From the NCBI GenBank assembly GCA_003537495.1, contig DPSB01000664.1, positions 1-12,879 of the forward strand: 12,879 nt of DNA, in the 5' to 3' direction. The notes under the pieces were generated by a model. That model had not been told where the DNA came from. It saw nothing but the letters and a program-made list of their open reading frames with translations, and did no database searches. How positions within the stretch are numbered: position 1 is the stretch's first letter; every line of letters starts with the position of its first letter. Below, piece by piece: positions 6,393-12,879 of the stretch. Source of the DNA: Cytophagales bacterium. GTDB taxonomy: Bacteria; Bacteroidota; Bacteroidia; Cytophagales; Cyclobacteriaceae. Made by a program: the position numbers and the translations under genes.

Positions 6393-8516
6393 ATGACGAC
6401 AGTGCGAATAATAACAATATGGCTTTTATTGGGGCTGACTGCAAAGACGACAGTCGGACAGAACCTCCAAGTTGTGGGGAATGACCATCCTATTTATCAG
6501 CTTGAAGCACGACTGATGGATGGTGACAAATCCGCATTGTTCGAAATTGCACCCTACTTTGATAGCAACAAGAAAGTAATTGAGTTTTTGGGTTACCACC
6601 GCCTTGAAACGGTTGAATCAGAAATTGCAAAAAGAGTAGTTGCAGAAAACTCTTTATTCACCGATGAGGAATTCAAAATTACTGATTCCTCAACGACAAA
6701 ACAGTTCACTGCATTCCTCAATCAAAACAACAACAAAATAGTTTTCTCAAAATTGGCGACTTCATTCCTTATTACGCCACTTGACAAACGAACAGTGAAA
6801 TTTGAAATTCGTGCGGTTTCAGAAGCCAAGAAGCAAGAACTTCAAGATAGTGCAAAAGCATTACTCTATTCTGACTGGGTAAAAGAAAATAGGATTGATT
6901 CTATAGTTAATCAACGAAATCCTATTTCACTTTTATTAATCGCCTCGGAACTTTTTAAAATCAGAAGCAGGTTTAATCGTTACTACTTCTATGAAGAAGA
7001 ATTCACCAATTTGCTACAATATTTAACTGGAACTGAAATAGGTGTTGAAAATGAAAAGAAAGAAATATCCTGGTATATTGACAAAGATTTCCATCCAGAA
7101 TCCAAATTAAATCTTCTTATTTATTTCTCTAATTATTACTCTCAATACAAGTGGGATGAAAAGAAATCCGTTTTCCTAAATCCTAATCAAGAAATCAAAG
7201 CTATTGGAAAAGAAGAACTTCTCTTTCAACTTCTCAGCAATAAAAACGATTCTATTGCAATTGATGCATTCACTCAATTAACCGTTTGCAATCCAATTAA
7301 GGTTACTCAACTTGCTGACGAGTATCAAAGTGCCAACATTGACAAGAGTAATGCAATTCCAATTTTTCCCTACAAGTTTTTGAGACAACTTGTATTGCTG
7401 ACAAATTATTGCAAAGCAAATGATATTGACTTTGTTGGAACAAAAGATTTGCAAAGCAACATTTCATTACTTCAATCACAGCTACCATTTGCTGACAGAA
7501 GGAAATTAGAAGATAAACTAATTAATTCCCTTACACTTGACGACATCACCGCTTTCGAGTATTGGGCACTTATTTATGAGCAATCGTGGGGACTTACTTA
7601 CTCCGCAGGAAGAATCCTTGACATCTTCTATTCAAAGAATTGGAACAAACTGATTGCCGACAATAAATATTTGTCCTGCTATCTAAAAAAATCAGCGTTG
7701 TTTGACGAGTTAGGAATTATCGGGATCTGCAATAGTTATTTGAAAAAGTTTTCCGGTTCTTCACAATCTACTTTGACACAACTAAAAACCTTTAAGACAA
7801 GTGACAACGATGTAAAATTACAAATTGAAAAGGTCTTATCACAGAGCAACAATCCAAACTCAAAAAAAGCAAAAGGGACAATCTCTTGGGATGGAAATAA
7901 AAATTATGAAGTGAAGAACCTAGAAAAGCAACTAAATGAATTGACGAATAATGTTAAGGATTCATCAAAGACAGATGACGCAATTTCAAAAATATTATCC
8001 CAAATAAATTATAGCCAAATTCCGACAGCATTAGCAGCGATTGAAGATTATCCGTTTAAAACCAAATGGAATAAATACTCTTTTATGGAAAGGGATTGGG
8101 GATTCTTCATGGCTGGTGACTTTGACATTAAAGAAACAAGAGATGAGTTCCTGAAGCTTTATTCCAAATTTTCTGAATACGCGCTTTACGCTTATTACTT
8201 AGACAAAGCGGGTATAGATTACACAACCTCAAATAAGTTGGACCACGACAAAATCTATGAGCTCCTAAAGTATGATGTTGTTGTTGCTTTCGCAGGTGGT
8301 GGTGGTGGAACACAAGACAATGAAGTTTATTCACTTGTAAAACTTCTTGAACTTACTTTCAAAACGACATTGGGTTATCCAAATAAGCTTTGTAATTCAA
8401 ACAATATGTATGGATGCGACTCGGACGAAAGAGCAAAAGCGTGGATGAGGTATATGGCGGACAAAAAACTATTAAACCAGAAGCATGGTGAACCTATATC
8501 ATATCATTACGAATAA
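6393..8516 (+). CDS. Exported protein of unknown family
   Basis: A 707-residue protein I do not recognise. It starts with a classic signal peptide: MTTVR, a hydrophobic IITIWLLLGL core and a probable cleavage near TVGQ-NLQ (residue 23), so it is exported to the periplasm or surface; there is no lipoprotein cysteine and no type IX sorting domain. The rest is charged, rich in Lys, Glu, Asn and Tyr, and mostly predicted helical by eye, compatible with a helical-repeat scaffold. Near the end there is a run of five glycines (635-639) followed by a segment with two cysteines (LCNSNNMYGC). The ATG at 6393 is chosen for the signal peptide; an in-frame ATG at 6321 would add 24 residues that spoil it. 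Base composition is lower in GC than the neighbours: one sampled 60-base line has about 33% GC against 50% in the glucosidase gene. With the boundary motifs, this suggests horizontal acquisition. Confidence 0.85.
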   Translation: MTTVRIITIWLLLGLTAKTTVGQNLQVVGNDHPIYQLEARLMDGDKSALFEIAPYFDSNKKVIEFLGYHRLETVESEIAKRVVAENSLFTDEEFKITDSSTTKQFTAFLNQNNNKIVFSKLATSFLITPLDKRTVKFEIRAVSEAKKQELQDSAKALLYSDWVKENRIDSIVNQRNPISLLLIASELFKIRSRFNRYYFYEEEFTNLLQYLTGTEIGVENEKKEISWYIDKDFHPESKLNLLIYFSNYYSQYKWDEKKSVFLNPNQEIKAIGKEELLFQLLSNKNDSIAIDAFTQLTVCNPIKVTQLADEYQSANIDKSNAIPIFPYKFLRQLVLLTNYCKANDIDFVGTKDLQSNISLLQSQLPFADRRKLEDKLINSLTLDDITAFEYWALIYEQSWGLTYSAGRILDIFYSKNWNKLIADNKYLSCYLKKSALFDELGIIGICNSYLKKFSGSSQSTLTQLKTFKTSDNDVKLQIEKVLSQSNNPNSKKAKGTISWDGNKNYEVKNLEKQLNELTNNVKDSSKTDDAISKILSQINYSQIPTALAAIEDYPFKTKWNKYSFMERDWGFFMAGDFDIKETRDEFLKLYSKFSEYALYAYYLDKAGIDYTTSNKLDHDKIYELLKYDVVVAFAGGGGGTQDNEVYSLVKLLELTFKTTLGYPNKLCNSNNMYGCDSDERAKAWMRYMADKKLLNQKHGEPISYHYE

Positions 8517-8695
8517 AAAAGCAGCCGCTAACAAAGTATTGCCAAAAGCGGTGCTGAACTGCTTCGGTTGGTTATCGATGTATCCATAATCAACGAAGGA
8601 CACACTTTACTCACTGCCAAGATTCGTGTCTGCACGAACCTAAGTAGCAATCCAGTAACAATACCTTTCATAAACCACAGAATAAAAACAGAATT
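8517..8695. repeat. Structured non-coding element after the unknown gene
   Basis: This 179-nt stretch holds several nested hairpins. CCGCT (8525-8529) pairs with AGCGG (8547-8551). An 18-base arm at 8562-8579 (starting CTTCGGTTGG) pairs with 8582-8598 (ending CAACGAAG) with one bulge and two mismatches. TTCGTG (8623-8628) pairs with CACGAA (8633-8638). AAAGTATTG near the left end is mirrored by CAATACCTTT at the right end (8660-8669), with one extra base, so the element is roughly 8521-8670. No open reading frame is evident. The density of pairing suggests a recombination site or mobile-element remnant rather than ordinary spacer; it may also terminate the upstream transcript. Confidence 0.5.
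8662..8669 (+). promoter_or_regulatory. Possible -7 promoter element for the DHFR-family gene
   Basis: TACCTTTC differs from the TAnnTTTG consensus only at the last base and lies 26 bases before the ATG at 8696. No matching -33 TTTG is seen at the expected distance, so the support is weak. It sits at the right end of the structured element. Confidence 0.25.
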
Positions 8696-9325
8696 ATGAG
8701 CAAAATCATTTTCGACAGCGCCATATCCCTTGATGGATATTTTGCAGGCGATAACAGAGGCCCTAAAAATCCGATGGGTGGTGTTTCAGGGAAAATACAT
8801 GCGTGGATGTTTAACCAAAAAGCGTTCTGGCAATACCTGGGAATGGAAGGCGGTAAAGAAGATGGCCCTGATGGAAAATTCATACGAGAGACTATTGACC
8901 GAACCGGAGCTTTCATTATGGGCAAGCGCATGTTTGAAGAAGGCGAAGTCGTTTGGCCAAATGATTTGTATAAAGCTGATGTGTATGTTTTAACCCACGA
9001 AAAGCGCGAACCGTGGATTCAGGAAGGAACAACTACGTTCTACTTTATCAATGATGGAATAGAAAGTGCGTTGGATAAAGCCAAAAAATCTGCAAACGGA
9101 AAAGACATACGCATACAAGGAGGCGCCAACACGATTCAGCAATTTTTAAATGCCGGCCTTATCGATGAGTTTTTCATTCACATTGCACCGGTTTTTCTAG
9201 GCAGCGGAATCCGGCTTTTCGAGGGCATGAATAAAGACCTCTATGAACTTCAAATTGAAGAAGTAACACCCTCTAATCTGACCACGCATTTGAGATATAA
9301 ACTGAAAAAGAAAGTCAACGTGTAG
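8696..9325 (+). CDS. Dihydrofolate reductase family protein (RibD C-terminal domain)
   Basis: A 209-residue protein of the YyaP/YwjB group, with the DHFR-like fold shared with the reductase half of RibD. Family marks are SAISLDGYFAG at the N-terminus (8-18), DRTGAFIMGKRMFE (68-81), the NADPH-site motif RIQGGANTIQQFLNAGLIDE (139-158) and IAPVFLGSGIRLFEG (163-177). Such proteins are NADPH-dependent reductases of largely unknown substrate; true folate activity is not implied. It is slightly longer than many members because of an insert at about 19-60 rich in Gly and Lys. The ATG at 8696 is the only sensible start. The TAG stop (9323-9325) overlaps the first two bases of an inverted repeat, so the last codons may have been altered by insertion of that element. 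Confidence 0.93.
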   Translation: MSKIIFDSAISLDGYFAGDNRGPKNPMGGVSGKIHAWMFNQKAFWQYLGMEGGKEDGPDGKFIRETIDRTGAFIMGKRMFEEGEVVWPNDLYKADVYVLTHEKREPWIQEGTTTFYFINDGIESALDKAKKSANGKDIRIQGGANTIQQFLNAGLIDEFFIHIAPVFLGSGIRLFEGMNKDLYELQIEEVTPSNLTTHLRYKLKKKVNV

Positions 9326-9357
9326 AGGCTGTCTCAAAAGTCGAACTAAATGTGGAA

Positions 9358-9385
9358 TGTCATTCCGGCCTTGTGCCGGAATCCC
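9358..9385. repeat. REP-like hairpin unit A inside the MITE-like element
   Basis: After TGTC, ATTCCGGC (9362-9369) pairs with GCCGGAAT (9375-9382) around a CTTGT loop; CCC follows. The inverted partner is at 9405-9432. The two units match at 22 of 28 positions once one is reverse-complemented. Confidence 0.7.
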
Positions 9386-9404
9386 GTTGAGTACCTCGAA
9401 AACT

Positions 9405-9432
9405 GGGATCGCGGAACAAGTCCGCGATGACA
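9405..9432. repeat. REP-like hairpin unit B inside the MITE-like element
   Basis: After GGG, ATCGCGGA (9408-9415) pairs with TCCGCGAT (9421-9428) around an ACAAG loop; GACA follows. All six differences from unit A fall in the stem and form three compensated base pairs, and the loop is the exact complement of the loop of unit A. Confidence 0.7.
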
Positions 9433-9471
9433 GAACGACTTTTGAGACAGCCTCTTTTCAACTATGCCTTA

Positions 9472-9503
9472 AAGACCTGCAAGGTCTTAACTCGATTTTT
9501 TTT
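9472..9503 (+). terminator. Short hairpin with downstream T-run
   Basis: AAGACCT (9472-9478) and AGGTCTT (9482-9488) form a 7-bp stem with a GCA loop, followed after seven bases by eight Ts (9496-9503). The gap before the T-run makes it a poor textbook terminator for the plus strand, but its position between convergent genes fits a termination role, perhaps together with the element at 9324-9455. The same palindrome type also occurs as an intergenic repeat in Bacteroidota, from memory. Confidence 0.35.
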
Positions 9504-9513
9504 AACTAAAAAA

Positions 9514-12500
9514 CTATCGAATCAACACCACGCCACCGCGCTGCTCTTGCGTTCCCTTTTCAGGTCGGAAAGAACTTTCGTATTTGAATACATAGGCATA
9601 GGTACCCGGTGGTAATGGTTGTCCGGTGTTGTTGTTATAGCCACCGTTCCATTTAAAGTTTTTGTCCTTCGATTCGAATACTAACTCGCCCCAGCGATTA
9701 TAAATCAACACCTGGAAGTTGTCGGTAATGAAGAATGTATATGCAAAGAAATCTTTGTTATCGCTAACGCCACTGGTTGGCCGGAAGGCATTTGGAGCTA
9801 CAATCTTTGGTATACAATCGTTGATTACTTCTGTTCTATCGCGCGAAATGCAACCAAATGAATTGGTGACATCCACATCGTAAAATCCTTCGCTGTCAGC
9901 AGTAAGTACCCTATCAGTGTAGGCGAGACTTAGTTCGTTTTTAAACCAATCGTATGTCTGAAATGCTCCAGGATCCAGATCAACAGTTGATGTTTCTGGA
10001 TCGGCATTATCGGGGTCGTTACAGATAATAACCCGGTCAGGCAAGTTACCTTGTGGAAGCGGCAGTTTGATAACCTGAATTTGTGCGGGCGTCATACATC
10101 CGCTCTTGCTTATTTCTACCCGGTAAATACCAGCGGCAGTTTGATTGATGGTGGCAGTGTTTTGGCCAGTAATCAGAACGTTATCGCGAAACCACGCATA
10201 GGTTTCGCCTGTGGTGTTGGTGGTTGCAGTAAGTGTAAAAGGTTGATCGTCATCGCAAGCAGGAGTTCCGCTTAATCCTGCTGTTATCAATCCAACTACT
10301 GAAACTGTTTGAGGTGCTGAGCGAATAACACATCCGGTTACGGTACTCAATACCTCCACTACGTATGAAGCGCCATTATCAACTGATGTAAGATTGATGG
10401 ATTGCCCCAAGGCATCAGGAGTTACACTTCCGTTGGCATACCAGCGATAGGTAAAGCTACCAGAAGGCTGCGCTGTTAAAATCACTTGATCGGCACAAGC
10501 ATCGCTTTGTGTAAAGGTTGGAACAATAGTAGCGGGAACATCAATTGTAACATCTTGCGTAAACGGACAGCCGGCAGGGCCGGATCCGGTTACGGTAAAC
10601 GTTACTACACCTGCACCAGGCAAGAGTTGAATGGTTGCACCATTAGTGGCGCCCACAATACTACCCGGCACGTTGGTTGACCAGGCATAAGTTGTTGCCG
10701 TGCCCGATGCAGTTAGGGATGGCGTAGCATCGCACAAATCGCTGGCATCAACGGTGAAGGTTACGGGTGGATTAGGCGTAACAGCAATGTTTTGAGAATC
10801 AATACAACCGCTTGCATCTTCTATCTGAAGGATGTAATTACCGGCAGGCAAAGTTGGTGCGATGGCTGTGGTTAAGAACGGTGAAGTGGAGGGCAATGAC
10901 GGACCGAATACCTGCCCGGTTCCGGAATCAGTAAGTGTAAATTGATAAGGACCGGTTCCGCCTGCTACTGTTACGGAGTATGCTACGATACAAGGATCAG
11001 TTACGGTTGGCGTAATGGTAAGAGTAACATCAGCCAAAAATATTGAGGGGGACGATGGGCAATTTGAAATCTGATCTCTTACAAATGCACTATATGTTCC
11101 AGCTTCAAGTCCGGTGAAAGGAATAGTGGAAGGTGCATTCAGATCAGCATCTTGTTGGAGGAAACTATTGGGGCCAGTTAATGAATAGGAATAAGGGCCA
11201 GCAGGTGGTACAGATGGGTTTAGTTGTAACGTAATGGTACCATCGGGCGTACCACATGAAGTGGGATCCGTTTGGCTAAGCGTGACTGCAGGTGATACAT
11301 TGATGGTAATAACCTTATCCTCTACTGTAAAACAAGTAGTGAATGGATCGGTCACTGTTACTTCATAGGTAAATATCCCGGGAGTTGTAACATCTACCCC
11401 TTGTGTTTGAATGGTACTGGCATTTACCCCATTAATTGTCCATTGATAAGTTGCTCCTGGATTTTGAGCATTCAGGATTGTGATAGAATTATCATCCTCG
11501 CAAATGGTAAGGTCTGGTCCAAGATCTACTGGCGGTCGGTTATCCACGACAATAGTTTGTGCGGTTGAAGTACATCCGTTAACACTTGTATTGGTTACTG
11601 AAATAGAAGCTGGATTGTTGAGGGTAACAGTTTGGGTTGTTGCACCATTAGACCATGTGTGTCTAATACCTGGCGTGTTTGGAATATTGGCATCTAATGT
11701 TACAGCACCAGTACATAAGGCAATTGCACCAGGAATAGAGGGAGGTGCCGGTGGAGCAAAAATTTCAACTTGTCGTACGATGGTGGTATCCAATCCGCAG
11801 CGATTGGTAAGTCGCATGGATACAGTATATACACCTGCTGCTGCATACACATGAGAAGTAGAATCTTCTGTACTCGTGCCACCATCACCAAATGACCATA
11901 AAAAATTATCAATAGCATCAGTTGCTACTCCTTCAAAAATTGTTGTATCACCAAGGCATGCTCCTGCAACTGTAAAACCCGGTCCTCCAAAGGCGTTCGA
12001 ATTTTGATCAATAAAATTAGGAAGGCCTAACCGGCTATTGGTTCCGCCAAGCAACGCAAAGCCCGAAGGATTAAACGTAGAAAACTGTGTGGTATCTTCT
12101 ACTGCTTGAATTATTCCTAATGTGTTACTGCCATTAATGGCAACGTAAATTTGTCCATCCGGACCAATTTGAATTGCACCCAACTCCAGATTTTGATCAA
12201 TGCGCTGTTTAAAAACAGGACGGCTCAAAGAATCGAGATAGTATTCAAAAATTGCCGAAGGAGTAGGAGAACCTTTAACCGTTGCAAAAATTTTATTTCC
12301 ACCAGGTGAAAATTCTACGCCATACACCTGGCCATTGGGTTCGTTTAAATCAATTTGACGGAAGTTACTTAGTACACCTGTGCTATCGTCCAGCACAAAC
12401 AACTCCACAAAATTGCTAATTCCTGGTGTTGATAGCGTCACTGCAATCTGATTGCCCGATCCTAAGTTCATGTAACCTTCTGCATTTACGGCCGATTGAA

Positions 12501-12879
12501 AGGAATGATCAGATCCAATTTCGGAATAAACCGGTTGACCAATTCCATCTGCTGAAATAGGATAAGAACGAAATACATTATTACCATACTCATGTACAAT
12601 CACCCAACGTTCATTGGCTGTAATGCGTTCGGTACTTCTGGAGAACAGCAATACATTTTTTTGTTGAAGTCCTCCGTTTAAGCCAAGCTTTAAATCGAAG
12701 AGCGAATAACGTACTTCAAAAAGTCCGGTGCCATTTACGGCTTGCGTGGTGAAGATGTAATACAGCGTTTCATCGCCCGGTACAGGTACAATGATGGCCG
12801 ATTGCGAAGCCGCGGGATCGCCCCCAATACCACTATCAATTTCAGTGTCGGTTTTATCAAAGACTTTATCGCCATCGGT
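9514..12879 (-). CDS. Type IX-secreted surface protein: PKD, Ig-like repeats, type B sorting domain (N-terminus outside window)
   Basis: The frame is open from the window edge at 12879 to the TAG at 9514: 1,121 visible residues and no start, so the gene continues to the right. The first 300 or so residues look like a beta-propeller-type region (SPGGNKIFATVKG, GPDGQIYVAINGSNTLG). A PKD domain follows (about 312-374) with the LWSFGDGGTSTEDSTSHVY and GVYTVSMRLTN motifs. Then come several Ig-like beta modules, each ending near a short cysteine motif such as SGCIDSQ, AGCPFTQ, TGCVIRS, SGCMTPA and FGCISRD. The last 100 residues (VAPNAFRPTSG, VLIYNRWGELVFES, WNGGYNNNTGQPLPPGTYAYVFKY, ending GGVVLIR) are the gliding-motility-associated CHU_C type B sorting domain used by the type IX system. 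Role: probably a large cell-surface adhesin or matrix protein; binding partner unknown. It converges with the DHFR-family gene and probably stands alone. Confidence 0.95.
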   Translation of the reverse strand, partial: TDGDKVFDKTDTEIDSGIGGDPAASQSAIIVPVPGDETLYYIFTTQAVNGTGLFEVRYSLFDLKLGLNGGLQQKNVLLFSRSTERITANERWVIVHEYGNNVFRSYPISADGIGQPVYSEIGSDHSFQSAVNAEGYMNLGSGNQIAVTLSTPGISNFVELFVLDDSTGVLSNFRQIDLNEPNGQVYGVEFSPGGNKIFATVKGSPTPSAIFEYYLDSLSRPVFKQRIDQNLELGAIQIGPDGQIYVAINGSNTLGIIQAVEDTTQFSTFNPSGFALLGGTNSRLGLPNFIDQNSNAFGGPGFTVAGACLGDTTIFEGVATDAIDNFLWSFGDGGTSTEDSTSHVYAAAGVYTVSMRLTNRCGLDTTIVRQVEIFAPPAPPSIPGAIALCTGAVTLDANIPNTPGIRHTWSNGATTQTVTLNNPASISVTNTSVNGCTSTAQTIVVDNRPPVDLGPDLTICEDDNSITILNAQNPGATYQWTINGVNASTIQTQGVDVTTPGIFTYEVTVTDPFTTCFTVEDKVITINVSPAVTLSQTDPTSCGTPDGTITLQLNPSVPPAGPYSYSLTGPNSFLQQDADLNAPSTIPFTGLEAGTYSAFVRDQISNCPSSPSIFLADVTLTITPTVTDPCIVAYSVTVAGGTGPYQFTLTDSGTGQVFGPSLPSTSPFLTTAIAPTLPAGNYILQIEDASGCIDSQNIAVTPNPPVTFTVDASDLCDATPSLTASGTATTYAWSTNVPGSIVGATNGATIQLLPGAGVVTFTVTGSGPAGCPFTQDVTIDVPATIVPTFTQSDACADQVILTAQPSGSFTYRWYANGSVTPDALGQSINLTSVDNGASYVVEVLSTVTGCVIRSAPQTVSVVGLITAGLSGTPACDDDQPFTLTATTNTTGETYAWFRDNVLITGQNTATINQTAAGIYRVEISKSGCMTPAQIQVIKLPLPQGNLPDRVIICNDPDNADPETSTVDLDPGAFQTYDWFKNELSLAYTDRVLTADSEGFYDVDVTNSFGCISRDRTEVINDCIPKIVAPNAFRPTSGVSDNKDFFAYTFFITDNFQVLIYNRWGELVFESKDKNFKWNGGYNNNTGQPLPPGTYAYVFKYESSFRPEKGTQEQRGGVVLIR

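Larger units (their letters stand above)
9324..9455. mobile_element. 132-bp MITE-like palindromic element with nested REP-like hairpins
   Basis: The ends are 20-bp perfect inverted repeats, AGAGGCTGTCTCAAAAGTCG (9324-9343) and its complement (9436-9455), typical of a transposase-recognised terminus. Inside lie two 28-bp units in inverted orientation, 9358-9385 and 9405-9432, each able to form its own 8-bp hairpin. No protein is encoded, so any movement would depend on a transposase elsewhere. The similarity of the ends to Bacteroidota insertion sequences is my recollection, not a database match. No convincing target duplication flanks it. Followed by TTTT, the outer palindrome may also terminate the DHFR-family transcript. 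Confidence 0.75.

Noticed and set aside
6378..8640. A standard integron attC site
   Set aside because: The boundary cores GTTAGCG and CGCTAAC break the GTTRRRY/RYYYAAC consensus at two positions, and no integrase is in the window; kept only as a cassette-like hypothesis.
9315..9462. TCAAC direct repeats (9315-9319 and 9458-9462) as a target-site duplication
   Set aside because: They do not abut the inverted repeats (4 and 2 bases away) and five bases can match by chance.
9427..9615. 62-codon plus-strand reading frame
   Set aside because: It begins inside the mobile-element-like palindrome and continues antisense to the conserved end of the type IX cargo gene, with no protein-like features.
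12649..12667. Run of seven A/T bases near a possible start of the surface protein, considered as frameshift or true start
   Set aside because: The frame stays open and protein-like through the run to the window edge (GGLQQKNVLLFSRS), so there is neither a break nor a credible start there; the codon at 12651 is TTG.
1..12879. CRISPR array, tRNA or rRNA genes
   Set aside because: No regularly spaced direct repeats, no cloverleaf-like segment and no rRNA-like sequence were seen in the intergenic regions, which are all shorter than 200 bases.

Overview
The window looks like a chromosomal stretch from a free-living member of the Bacteroidota, most likely Cytophagales. The clearest marker is a long minus-strand gene on the right that ends in a gliding-motility/CHU_C-type (type B) C-terminal sorting domain, the signal used by the type IX secretion system. 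A TAnnTTTG-type promoter and the general absence of Shine-Dalgarno sequences also fit this phylum. I see no rRNA, tRNA, CRISPR array, transposase or integrase gene.

Left third (1-3532): a divergent set of detoxification genes. On the minus strand, pirin, a nitroreductase and an OsmC-like protein (cut by the window edge) follow each other with gaps of 49 and 2 nt. On the plus strand, across a 193-nt shared upstream region, lie a two-domain glyoxalase-fold ring-cleaving dioxygenase and a small serine hydrolase. Nitroreductase, ring-cleaving dioxygenase and small esterase are the enzyme classes of the MhqN, MhqO and MhqD proteins of the Bacillus quinone-stress regulon; pirin (quercetinase-like) and OsmC (peroxide reduction) fit the same theme. 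The dioxygenase gene is flanked by two related hairpin-forming intergenic repeats.

Middle (3666-8695): a large cytoplasmic GH63/MGH1-type glucosidase, then an AT-richer gene for a 707-residue exported protein of unknown family. That gene is bracketed by short inverted boundary motifs (GTTAGCGG before, CCGCTAAC after) and followed by about 150 bp of structured non-coding DNA, an arrangement that suggests a transferred cassette.

Right part (8696-12879): a DHFR/RibD-C-domain reductase, whose stop codon overlaps the end of a 132-bp mobile-element-like palindrome. This element has 20-bp perfect terminal inverted repeats around two inverted REP-like hairpins that differ only by three compensated base pairs. 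A second short hairpin follows, then the convergent, N-terminally incomplete surface protein (PKD domain, Ig-like repeats, type B sorting domain).
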